This document shows positions 57,020 through 64,000 of a DNA stretch of 64,000 nucleotides, piece by piece. The stretch comes from Salimicrobium flavidum (GTDB lineage: Bacteria; Bacillota; Bacilli; Bacillales; Halobacillaceae), in the NCBI RefSeq assembly GCF_900156645.1, contig NZ_FTOC01000001.1, positions 310,001 through 374,000 on the forward strand. Reading direction: 5' to 3'. How positions within the stretch are numbered: position 1 is the stretch's first letter; the number at the start of each line of letters is the position of its first letter. The position numbers and the translations under genes were made by a program. The notes below the pieces were generated by a model, which saw only the letters and a list, made by a program, of their open reading frames with translations, searched no databases and had not been told where the DNA came from.

Positions 57020-58369
57020 TTACTGGGGTACTACTTTTATTTCCCCTCTTTCCATACGGACATAAACATGATTTTGTTCCTGGTTAATCTGATACTCGTA
57101 TTTTCCGAAGCCTATTTTCACGTTGGAATAAAGGACGCGGTCCACGGAAACCACAGCCTTCTCCACGTTACCCAGGGAGGCGTTCAATTCAAACAATTCA
57201 TCTTTTAGTACGGCAACGTCAGCGTCCAGATACCCCATAGAATTCTTTTGTTTATGTAACAAGGATTTCTGTTTGTCGGAGAGGACTCCCTTTACTTTGT
57301 ACACTTGCAGAAGCTTTTCCCCTATGGCCACCAGCTTCTGTTTTTCTTCTTCTTTCGACTGGATTTTGCTTTCGAATTCATCGACCTTTTCTTTGATTTT
57401 CTTGTTTATCCCCATAAAAATACGTGTCGGTGTATTCATACGATTCCCTATGTCTTTAGAACGTATTTCAAGGCCGGAAGAAGTACTCCCACCGATGATA
57501 CCTCCGTTACTGCAAATCACGTATCTTTTTGCGGCACACTCACTATGGACGATCGATCTGTTTACGATAATATCCTGCCCCGCTTCGACATCACCCTGAT
57601 TTATATACGAAGCTTTGACATCCATCCCGGCTATGAGACTACACTTTCCGACACCGGAGACACCGCCTTCTATAAAGATCGAACCACCCGCTTCCAGTCT
57701 GGCACCTTCCACCAGGCCCTTCACATTGATATCGGCCCCGGCTTTAATTACGTACCCGGTAGGTACATCTCCAGTGATCACTACCGAGCCTACGAAATGA
57801 ATATTGCCGGTTTTCATATCTACATCCCCGTCCACCTGATAAACCGGATGAACCGAAAGATGTACTTCATCATAACTGACCTGTCCATCTATCCCTGCAT
57901 AAAGAACACCGGAGTTCCGGTCATAAATTACATTTTTACCGGGACGGATTCTGGCGGGTTTCCCATGTCTCGGGGCAATCTCTTTTCCGTAGACGTTTTT
58001 TCCTTTTATTCCTTCCGTGGGATCGTGGATCATACCGAGAACTTCTCCTTCACGGACACTCGGTATTCTCATCACTTCCCGGAAATCATCTTTATCAACT
58101 TCATTTTTTTGAAAGGAGAGATCGACATTATAAGTGACAAAACCATTCTCTCCATTCACTGCCTGAGTGCCTTCTGCAACGCAGACAGGAAAAGTTACGA
58201 CCTCTTCTTCAACAGAAGAAATGTTTCTATCATTCAGACCGTATATGATTCCTTCTTCTTTAAGAAATTGCACAGTAAAATCTCGAGTCAGAGTTTCCGT
58301 TTCGCTCTCTGCGTGAAGGTAGGCTTTCGTCTTATCTTCTGAAATACGAACTTCAATCGTTGAAATCAT
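57020..58369 (-). CDS. FapA/DUF342 family protein
   Basis: 449 aa. N-terminal region (about 1-100), a beta-helical DUF342 core (GMIHDPTEGIKGKNVYGKEI; then many short beta-repeats with GDV, GNI and GSI turns, about 130-330), and a coiled coil (about 345-410, INKKIKEKVDEFESKIQSK). DUF342/FapA proteins occur near flagellar genes and have been implicated in polar signalling or flagellar assembly in other bacteria. Not present in this spot in B. subtilis. It lies between sigD (18 nt) and swrB (48 nt), so it is in the fla/che operon; its role is not established. Confidence 0.8.
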   Translation of the reverse strand: MISTIEVRISEDKTKAYLHAESETETLTRDFTVQFLKEEGIIYGLNDRNISSVEEEVVTFPVCVAEGTQAVNGENGFVTYNVDLSFQKNEVDKDDFREVMRIPSVREGEVLGMIHDPTEGIKGKNVYGKEIAPRHGKPARIRPGKNVIYDRNSGVLYAGIDGQVSYDEVHLSVHPVYQVDGDVDMKTGNIHFVGSVVITGDVPTGYVIKAGADINVKGLVEGARLEAGGSIFIEGGVSGVGKCSLIAGMDVKASYINQGDVEAGQDIIVNRSIVHSECAAKRYVICSNGGIIGGSTSSGLEIRSKDIGNRMNTPTRIFMGINKKIKEKVDEFESKIQSKEEEKQKLVAIGEKLLQVYKVKGVLSDKQKSLLHKQKNSMGYLDADVAVLKDELFELNASLGNVEKAVVSVDRVLYSNVKIGFGKYEYQINQEQNHVYVRMERGEIKVVPQ

Positions 58370-58387
58370 ATGACCTCCCTCCCCGGC

Positions 58388-59161
58388 TTATCGTTGATAC
58401 TTCCATAGCGATTCCCGGAGTTTAAATACAGCACGGGCATGGATTTGAGATATCCTCGAGGTTGTCAACTCCATCACTTTACCAATTTCTGTTAGCGTTA
58501 ACTCTTCTTCATAAAAGAGACTTAATACTAGTTGCTCTTTATCATTCAACTGCTTGATTTCTTCAATGAGTTCCCTGATATTCTCGTCCTTAACGACCGA
58601 CTCATCGGGTAACTCCCCTTGCTCATCAGGAATCATATACCCGATCCCCTCTTTATGTTCATCTCCTGTATCTTTCGGTTTTTCTTCTACAGATAGCACA
58701 TTGGAAAAGTAAGCATCTTTCGTGATTTCTTCGACTTCCTGAGGCGTCATCTCAAGCACTTCGGCAATTTCATGGGAATCTGGGCTTCTTCCCAGTGTCT
58801 GTTCCAGAGTTTCCGCCGCTTGCTCGATTTTTTTGGATTTATCGCGCACCGTTCGTGGCAACCAATCTTCTTTTCGCAATCCGTCAATAATGGAGCCCTT
58901 TATTCTGAAAGAGGCATAGGTTACAAATTTCAATTCACGTCCTAGATCAAACTTCTTCAGGGCATCGTATAACCCGAAGTAAGCCAGACTTTTGATATCA
59001 TCTTTGCTCACACTTTTCGGTAAGTGCTGAGATATTCGCTGGACCTGATAACTGACAAGATATTCATATTGAACTATCAATTCATTTGCGGCATCTTTAT
59101 CATTCTGATTTAGCCAACGATCCCACAATTTCTGCTCCTCGGAAGAAATTGAGTTCGACAT
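58388..59161 (-). CDS. sigD: RNA polymerase sigma factor SigD (FliA)
   Basis: 257 aa, like B. subtilis SigD (254). Region 2 (LAYFGLYDALKKFDLGRELK; FVTYASFRIKGSIIDGLRK), region 3 (APRTVRDKSKKI-type, here LPRTVRDKSKKIEQA) and region 4 (LTEIGKVMELTTSRISQIHA) are complete. It drives late flagellar, autolysin and chemotaxis genes and is usually restrained by FlgM. It is at the end of the fla/che operon. Confidence 0.95.
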   Translation of the reverse strand: MSNSISSEEQKLWDRWLNQNDKDAANELIVQYEYLVSYQVQRISQHLPKSVSKDDIKSLAYFGLYDALKKFDLGRELKFVTYASFRIKGSIIDGLRKEDWLPRTVRDKSKKIEQAAETLEQTLGRSPDSHEIAEVLEMTPQEVEEITKDAYFSNVLSVEEKPKDTGDEHKEGIGYMIPDEQGELPDESVVKDENIRELIEEIKQLNDKEQLVLSLFYEEELTLTEIGKVMELTTSRISQIHARAVFKLRESLWKYQR

Positions 59162-59191
59162 GCTACACCTCCCTATACTGCCGGCTTCATG

Positions 59192-59512
59192 TTAGTTCGT
59201 TCCTTTGTCTTGATTCATAAGCTCTTTTATAATCCTGGATGTTTCTTCACCATCTTCATCTTCTCCCGCGTCGCTGTGCTCCTGAGCCTGAGTTCTCTCG
59301 ATTTCATCTTCAGCAACACTCTCATTCGTTTCCGGAGTAGATACCTTAGTTACGATAGCCCGAATAAGAAAAACTGTTATAAACAAAATTATAAAAGCGA
59401 TACCCGAACGAAGCAAAGAAGTCAAAAGAGGGTTTACCCGCCAACTGAGGAGAAAAGCAGTCAGTGCGACAAGCATTGATATCCATATATTCCAGCGGAT
59501 AGACCCGATCAT
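59192..59512 (-). CDS. small two-helix membrane protein, unknown function
   Basis: 106 aa. Two hydrophobic segments (about 8-27 and 34-55; ISMLVALTAFLLSWRV and SGIAFIILFITVFLIRAIV) and a C-terminal acidic cytosolic-type tail (about 62-100). ATG overlaps the cheD stop by 4 nt (ATGA), so it is coupled to cheD. B. subtilis has no gene here. Its place between cheD and sigD suggests a motility or membrane role, but the function is unknown. Confidence 0.78.
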   Translation of the reverse strand: MIGSIRWNIWISMLVALTAFLLSWRVNPLLTSLLRSGIAFIILFITVFLIRAIVTKVSTPETNESVAEDEIERTQAQEHSDAGEDEDGEETSRIIKELMNQDKGTN

Positions 59513-60012
59513 TTCAGCACCTTTTCGCCTGCATTCACAGTTTTGACGGTCAGCTCGTAAGATTCGATATTGAATTCAATCGTCCGCCCGTTACTACCGC
59601 CGGTCTCCTCGGCAATGACCGGAACCCCTCTTTTTTTCATTTCCAATTTTACAGCTTCTGTATTCCTTGGTCCAATACGCATCAAATCACTGGAAGTTTT
59701 AAATCGAAACATCTGAGCACCTCCGACGATGATTGCTTTCATACCATGTTTGTTCATACCTTCCTCCACCAACGTTCGGAAAAGGTAGTCAATTGCTGTA
59801 TCCGCATATTTCATCGGATTGAAATCATTCTTTTTTGCCATTTTCGATTCAGACAGCATAATATGAGCCATCCCTGCCACATTCGAAAAGGGATTGTATA
59901 TTACGATGCCTACACAAGAACCTAAACCGGTAGTCTTAAGAATATAAGGGGCCCTGGCGACTTTTGCATCGGATATCCCTACCTTGATGATTGCTTTTGT
60001 CTCAGTACTCAT
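59509..60012 (-). CDS. cheD: chemoreceptor glutamine deamidase CheD
   Basis: 167 aa cysteine hydrolase that deamidates chemoreceptors and stimulates CheC. The catalytic cysteine is in GLGSCVGIVIY (about residue 33), and the histidine in MAHIMLSES follows. It overlaps cheC by 11 nt, as expected for the CheC-CheD pair. Confidence 0.95.
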   Translation of the reverse strand: MSTETKAIIKVGISDAKVARAPYILKTTGLGSCVGIVIYNPFSNVAGMAHIMLSESKMAKKNDFNPMKYADTAIDYLFRTLVEEGMNKHGMKAIIVGGAQMFRFKTSSDLMRIGPRNTEAVKLEMKKRGVPVIAEETGGSNGRTIEFNIESYELTVKTVNAGEKVLK

Positions 60013-60634
60013 CAGTAGATACTCCCAAGGATTCGAAGATCACTCTGTAAGACCCGGGATCGGGCAACAAGAGAAAATATCCATTGATCCCCTCGTCCTT
60101 CAACGGATCGAGCAATACGGTCTCAACTATGATGACTTCGTCCGTCTCATTTGACACTTCGACGAGACCTGAATTCACAATGGCTCCGAACATGTCTACA
60201 GTAAGTTCCGGGACACTTGGCTGTAAATCGAGTTTCGTGAAATCCGACAGGGCACTCAAATAAGAACCGGCCAAAATATTACCTAATTCCTGAGCGGCTG
60301 AATACATCATCGTTCCTGCACTCAAGTCCTTAAAGGAACCTTGGGTCTGTCCTATCATTTCCTTCGTGAAATAATCAGCCTGGTCGGGTTGCAGAATAAA
60401 AAACATCGTTGCAGGAGCATCTCCCAGCACTCGGAGAAAAGTTGTGACCACCATCTCTTCTGGACCACCTGTCATTTCTGTCGCTTCTTCGAAAGTAGCT
60501 TTTCTTACTGTAGGAACCTTCATGTCAATGGTCCGATCCAACAAATCGGAAAGGGACGTTGCAGCATGACCTGCGCCGATATTTCCAATCTCCTTAAGTA
60601 CATCCAACTGAAATTCCCCTATTCCGTCACTCAT
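60002..60634 (-). CDS. cheC: CheY-P phosphatase CheC
   Basis: 210 aa with two phosphatase motifs: EIGNIGAGHAATSLSDLL (about 15-32) and QELGNILAGSYLSALSDF (about 114-131), each with E..N. CheC dephosphorylates CheY-P and binds CheD. The start is ATG at 60632-60634, overlapping the cheW stop; TTG just before is an alternative. Confidence 0.95.
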   Translation of the reverse strand: MSDGIGEFQLDVLKEIGNIGAGHAATSLSDLLDRTIDMKVPTVRKATFEEATEMTGGPEEMVVTTFLRVLGDAPATMFFILQPDQADYFTKEMIGQTQGSFKDLSAGTMMYSAAQELGNILAGSYLSALSDFTKLDLQPSVPELTVDMFGAIVNSGLVEVSNETDEVIIVETVLLDPLKDEGINGYFLLLPDPGSYRVIFESLGVSTDEY

Positions 60635-61104
60635 CAATAACTCTCCGAAGATTTCAGCTCCAGCATTTCTTCTTTTGACAACACCTTGGAAAGATTCAGA
60701 AGAACGAGCAGACGTTTCCCTATTTTAGCTACACCTTGAATGTAATCCGCTTCGACATTTCCGACGACTTCAGGCGGGGGTTCCACCTGACTTGAATTGA
60801 GATCGAGGACATCATTAGCATGATCCACTACAAGCCCGACGCTCATCTGATCGATAGCTACAATAATCACTCGTGTATGATCTGCGTGCTCATTTCTGAA
60901 GAGACCGAACCGTTCCCTCAAATCAAGCACCGGAGTGACAACCCCACGTAAATTCATAACCCCCTCCACAAACGAAGGAGTCCCCGGGACACGGGTGATC
61001 GGCATCATCCTTTCAATAGCATGAACCTGTTCCACCGGAATTGCATATTCCTCATCTTCAATTTGAAACACAATGACCTTGAAATCATTCAATTCTTCCT
61101 CCAT
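60634..61104 (-). CDS. cheW: chemotaxis coupling protein CheW
   Basis: 156 aa SH3-like adaptor joining CheA to chemoreceptors. EEYAIPVEQVHAIERMMPIT and VEGVMNLRGVVTPVLDLRER are diagnostic. It lies 16 nt after cheA and overlaps the cheC start. Confidence 0.96.
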   Translation of the reverse strand: MEEELNDFKVIVFQIEDEEYAIPVEQVHAIERMMPITRVPGTPSFVEGVMNLRGVVTPVLDLRERFGLFRNEHADHTRVIIVAIDQMSVGLVVDHANDVLDLNSSQVEPPPEVVGNVEADYIQGVAKIGKRLLVLLNLSKVLSKEEMLELKSSESY

Positions 61105-61120
61105 ATCTTCAAACCCCCTT

Positions 61121-63139
61121 TTATTTAATCAGAGCATTACTGTCTATAATCAACGCGACCTGTCCATCTCCTAATATCGTTGCGCCTGAAATCGCAAAAA
61201 CTCCTGATAAATAATCACCGAGAGATTTAAGTACAACTTCCTGTTGGCCAATGAAGGAATCGACGACAAGACCTGCCATCTTCTCTCCCTTTCGGACCAT
61301 TACGAGAGAGTAATATTCTTCCTCTTCAAGTTCTTTTGGTACTTCGAATATATCTTCAAGGAATACAAGAGGAACTACTTTCCCACGAAAATCAATCACT
61401 TTTTTATTATGGGCGTGCATTATATCGTCCTTACTTACAATCGCAGTCTCAATAATAGAAGAGAGGGGTACTGCATATTTTTCCTTCTGAACTTCGACAA
61501 GCATGACGGATATGATGGATAACGTTAGCGGAAGTTGGATGGAAAACGTGCTGCCCCTGTCGAGCTCAGACTGAATTGCAATCGTTCCTCCGAGGGACTC
61601 GATCGTATTTTTAACGACATCAAGACCTACCCCCCGTCCAGATAGATCCGAGACTTCATCAGCTGTGGAGAAGCCACTGGCCATTATCAGTTCGTTCACC
61701 TTATCATTAGACATTGCATCTGCCTGTTCACGTGTCACCACTTCATTTGAAATCGCTTTTTGGATAACTTTTTCCCGGTTGATCCCCGCTCCATCATCAC
61801 TTATTTCGATGAACACGTGATTACCGCTATGATAGGCTTTCAGCTGGAGATTTCCTTGAGGATCTTTTCCGTTAGCCTTACGTTTATCCGGGGTTTCAAT
61901 GCCGTGATCGAGAGCGTTCCGGATCAGATGAATCAGAGGATCGCCGATCTCATCGATGACCGTTCTGTCGAGTTCGGTTTCCTGTCCGATGATCTCCAAA
62001 TTGATCTCTTTATTCAGATCTCTTGAAATTTGACGTACCATACGAGGGAAGCGGTTGAAAACCTGTTCTACCGGCACCATCCGCATATTCAGAATGATAG
62101 ATTGCAGATCTCCAGAAACTCTGGACATACGCTCCACTGTTTCCGTCAATTCGGTGTTTTTGAGGTCGTCAGAAATCTGTTCCAGGCGGCCCCTGTCAAT
62201 GACCAGCTCTTCGAATAAATTCATGAGATCGTCCAGTCTATCGATGTTCACCCTGATCGTTTTGTTTGCCACTTTCCGATTTTTCTCTTCCTTTGTGCCG
62301 GGAGAATCGCTCTGTTCTTCAATCTCGTTCGTTTCATTTTCTTCTCTGACTGTTTGTTCTTCAGCTTCCGTTTCTTCTGCAACCACCTGGTAGCTTTGCA
62401 CATCTACGTCTTCAATCTCCGAAACCTTCATTATCTTAGCTTTGATTTCATCGACTTGCTTATCTGTGACCAGCAACACTTCAAAGAAAGATTCGAATTC
62501 TTCGTTTTCGAGCGCTTCTGCATGAGGATGACTCTGAACCACTTCCCCGAGCTGTTCCAGCACTTCGAACACCATAAATACTCTAGCTGCTTTCAACATA
62601 CAATCCTCACGTAGTGTGATTATTACGTGAAAGTTAAACATCCCTTGTTCGTGTGATTCTTCCAGCACGGTCTGCACAAATCGATCGACCTGGAAACCGG
62701 CGGAAGTCGGAGCGTCTGTTTTGGTTTGATCAGAGACCTTATCAATCTGTTCCGGACTTTGTCCTGTTTCGATGTTTTGTAATTTAGCTACGACTTTTTC
62801 GACGTCTCTCGCTCCTGTCCCACCTTCTTGAACGTCAAGAAGCATAGCTTCGAGATCATCCACGGACTCGAATACGACATCCAGCATAGATGGATCTACA
62901 TCTATTTCTTCTTTTCTTACCCGGTCAAGAACATTCTCCATTTTGTGTGTGAGATTCGATATATCCTGATACCCCATTGTTGCTGCCATACCTTTTAATG
63001 TATGTGCTGCACGAAAAATTTCTTCAACTATGGAAATCTCTCCTGGAGCATTTTCAAGATGAAGCAGCTGATCGTTTATTGTCTGTAAATTCTCTTTACT
63101 TTCATCGATGAAAACTTCTAAATATTGATTATTTTCCAT
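61121..63139 (-). CDS. cheA: chemotaxis histidine kinase CheA
   Basis: 672 aa, the same length as B. subtilis CheA. P1 HPt domain with the phosphorylated histidine in AAHTLKGMAATMGY (about 45); P2 CheY/CheB-binding domain (about 150-240); acidic linker; P3 dimerisation; P4 ATPase with LIRNALDHGIETPDKR, SDDGAGI and ASGFSTADEVSDLSGRGVG; P5 CheW-like domain (about 535-672). It receives receptor signals and phosphorylates CheY and CheB. Confidence 0.97.
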   Translation of the reverse strand: MENNQYLEVFIDESKENLQTINDQLLHLENAPGEISIVEEIFRAAHTLKGMAATMGYQDISNLTHKMENVLDRVRKEEIDVDPSMLDVVFESVDDLEAMLLDVQEGGTGARDVEKVVAKLQNIETGQSPEQIDKVSDQTKTDAPTSAGFQVDRFVQTVLEESHEQGMFNFHVIITLREDCMLKAARVFMVFEVLEQLGEVVQSHPHAEALENEEFESFFEVLLVTDKQVDEIKAKIMKVSEIEDVDVQSYQVVAEETEAEEQTVREENETNEIEEQSDSPGTKEEKNRKVANKTIRVNIDRLDDLMNLFEELVIDRGRLEQISDDLKNTELTETVERMSRVSGDLQSIILNMRMVPVEQVFNRFPRMVRQISRDLNKEINLEIIGQETELDRTVIDEIGDPLIHLIRNALDHGIETPDKRKANGKDPQGNLQLKAYHSGNHVFIEISDDGAGINREKVIQKAISNEVVTREQADAMSNDKVNELIMASGFSTADEVSDLSGRGVGLDVVKNTIESLGGTIAIQSELDRGSTFSIQLPLTLSIISVMLVEVQKEKYAVPLSSIIETAIVSKDDIMHAHNKKVIDFRGKVVPLVFLEDIFEVPKELEEEEYYSLVMVRKGEKMAGLVVDSFIGQQEVVLKSLGDYLSGVFAISGATILGDGQVALIIDSNALIK

Positions 63140-63151
63140 GACCTTACCCCC

Positions 63152-64000
63152 TTAGCGGATGGTTGCTTTATGAATCCCTCTGGCGATGTCCTTTAATGTC
63201 AAAACTTCATCAGCTAATCCCGAGACGACGACTGACTTCGGCATACCGTAAACGATACAGCTCTCTTCTGCTTCGGCGATCGAATGGGTTCCCGGCAAGG
63301 CTTTCTTCAACCTGATCAATCCTTCCGTCCCATCCGCTCCCATGCCAGTCATTACAACCGTTACCAGATGATGGGATATAAGAGAAGTCAGGGAATCGAA
63401 CAGATAATTCACCGAAGGCCGATGACCGAATATTTCTTCATTTTCACTTAAAACTATAGTAAGTTCGGGACTCTCTTTCACACTTAAATGATAACCACCA
63501 GGTGCTATATATGCCGTCCCTTCCAATATTCTTTCCCCGTGTTCCGCCTCTTTCACATGAATTTGTGCCAGTTTATTGAGACGATCGGCTAAGGATTTAG
63601 TGAACCCTGGCGGCATATGCTGGACGATGAGTATCGGACTCGGAAAATCAATGGGAAGACTCGTAAGTACTTCCTGTAAAGCTCTCGGGCCTCCTGTCGA
63701 GGTTCCTATCGCGATGAGTGAACGTGAAGGCTTGTTGGTAGTCACAGTCGGAATCCTCTCATCTCTTGCTGTGCCAATCATTTTAGGAACTTTCGCTTTA
63801 GAGGCAGTAATCACTTTCTGCACGATTTGCTTCTTTATGTTATTGATATCGAGCGAAATTGAACCGGAGGGTTTCGGGATGAAATCCACCGCTCCTGCAC
63901 TCAAGGCCTGCACTGTGTTTTCCGCTCCGTTTTGAGTCAGGCTCGATAGCATGACTACAGGTCTCGGGTATTTCTCCATGATGATCTCAAGAGCCCTTAT
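63152..64000 (-). CDS. cheB: chemotaxis methylesterase CheB (5' end beyond window)
   Basis: About 283 codons are visible; the N-terminus continues past the right edge, and the frame is open through 64000. It includes the end of the receiver domain (PRPVVMLSSLTQNGAENTVQ) and the whole methylesterase domain: catalytic serine in GTSTGGPRAL, histidine in VQHMPPGFTKSL, aspartate in MTGMGADGTEGL. It removes methyl groups from receptors when phosphorylated. The next genes beyond the edge are expected to be flhG/flhF-type. Confidence 0.96.
   Translation of the reverse strand: MRALEIIMEKYPRPVVMLSSLTQNGAENTVQALSAGAVDFIPKPSGSISLDINNIKKQIVQKVITASKAKVPKMIGTARDERIPTVTTNKPSRSLIAIGTSTGGPRALQEVLTSLPIDFPSPILIVQHMPPGFTKSLADRLNKLAQIHVKEAEHGERILEGTAYIAPGGYHLSVKESPELTIVLSENEEIFGHRPSVNYLFDSLTSLISHHLVTVVMTGMGADGTEGLIRLKKALPGTHSIAEAEESCIVYGMPKSVVVSGLADEVLTLKDIARGIHKATIR

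Noticed and set aside
57305-58342. Plus-strand open frame (345 codons) opposite the FapA-like gene
   Set aside because: The minus-strand frame has clear DUF342 features; the opposite product has no recognisable domain.
1-64000. tRNA, rRNA, CRISPR array, insertion sequence or prophage
   Set aside because: No cloverleaf-like tRNA, repeat-spacer pattern, transposase or integrase reading frame was seen in any intergenic region.

Overview
The window is a chromosomal segment of a low-to-medium GC Firmicute of the family Bacillaceae. The evidence is gene order: from the right edge leftwards it follows the Bacillus subtilis block cheB-cheA-cheW-cheC-cheD-sigD-swrB-rpsB-tsf-pyrH-frr-uppS-cdsA-dxr-rasP-proS-polC-rimP-nusA-infB-rbfA-truB-rpsO-pnp-asd-dapG-dapA-ftsK-ymfC-ymfF/H/I/K-rodZ-pgsA-cinA-recA-rny-ymdB-spoVS-miaB-ricA-mutS-mutL-miaA-hfq-hflX. 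Strongly acidic linkers and tails (RodZ, NusA, the NupN lipoprotein) hint at a halophilic or halotolerant member such as the Halobacillus/Salimicrobium/Virgibacillus group; that placement is an inference. Every gene except one lies on the minus strand.

Region by region: 1-2246 carries hflX (cut by the edge), hfq and miaA. 2304-2833 is the only plus-strand unit, an XRE-type regulator preceded by a regularly spaced array of 22-23 bp inverted-repeat sites. 2924-13714 holds mismatch repair (mutL, mutS), ricA, miaB, spoVS, ymdB, rny and recA, the last with a clear LexA box and promoter. 13880-21048 holds cinA, pgsA, rodZ, ymfK, ymfI and the M16 peptidase pair ymfH/ymfF. 21161-26776 is a nucleoside ABC importer (nupN-O-P-Q type) with the GntR regulator ymfC. 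26941-32510 holds ftsK/spoIIIE and the aspartate-pathway genes dapA, dapG and asd. 33114-42572 is the translation/RNA block (pnp, rpsO, ribF, truB, rbfA, ylxP, infB, ylxQ, ylxR, nusA, rimP). 42773-56347 holds polC, proS, rasP, dxr, cdsA, uppS, frr, pyrH, tsf and rpsB. 56516-64000 is the tail of the fla/che operon (swrB, a FapA-like gene, sigD, a small membrane protein, cheD, cheC, cheW, cheA, cheB).

Genes found at these positions in B. subtilis but absent here include cotE, spoVK, dipicolinate synthase (spoVFA/spoVFB), ylxY, mlpA, ymxH, rnjB, tepA and ymfJ. This suggests reduced or lost sporulation, although spoVS and ftsK/spoIIIE remain. I found no tRNA, rRNA, CRISPR array, insertion sequence or prophage.

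The least ordinary items are: the 22-23 bp tandem operator array next to the XRE gene; a roughly 170 bp structured repeat present in two diverged copies, each in the leader of a gene (pnp and tsf) in the same orientation; a rimP-nusA-infB operon leader holding an intrinsic terminator nested inside a closing stem; a RibF protein lacking a recognisable riboflavin-kinase domain; and a 28-codon frame coupled to ymfI where ymfJ would be expected. No obviously new multi-gene system is visible.
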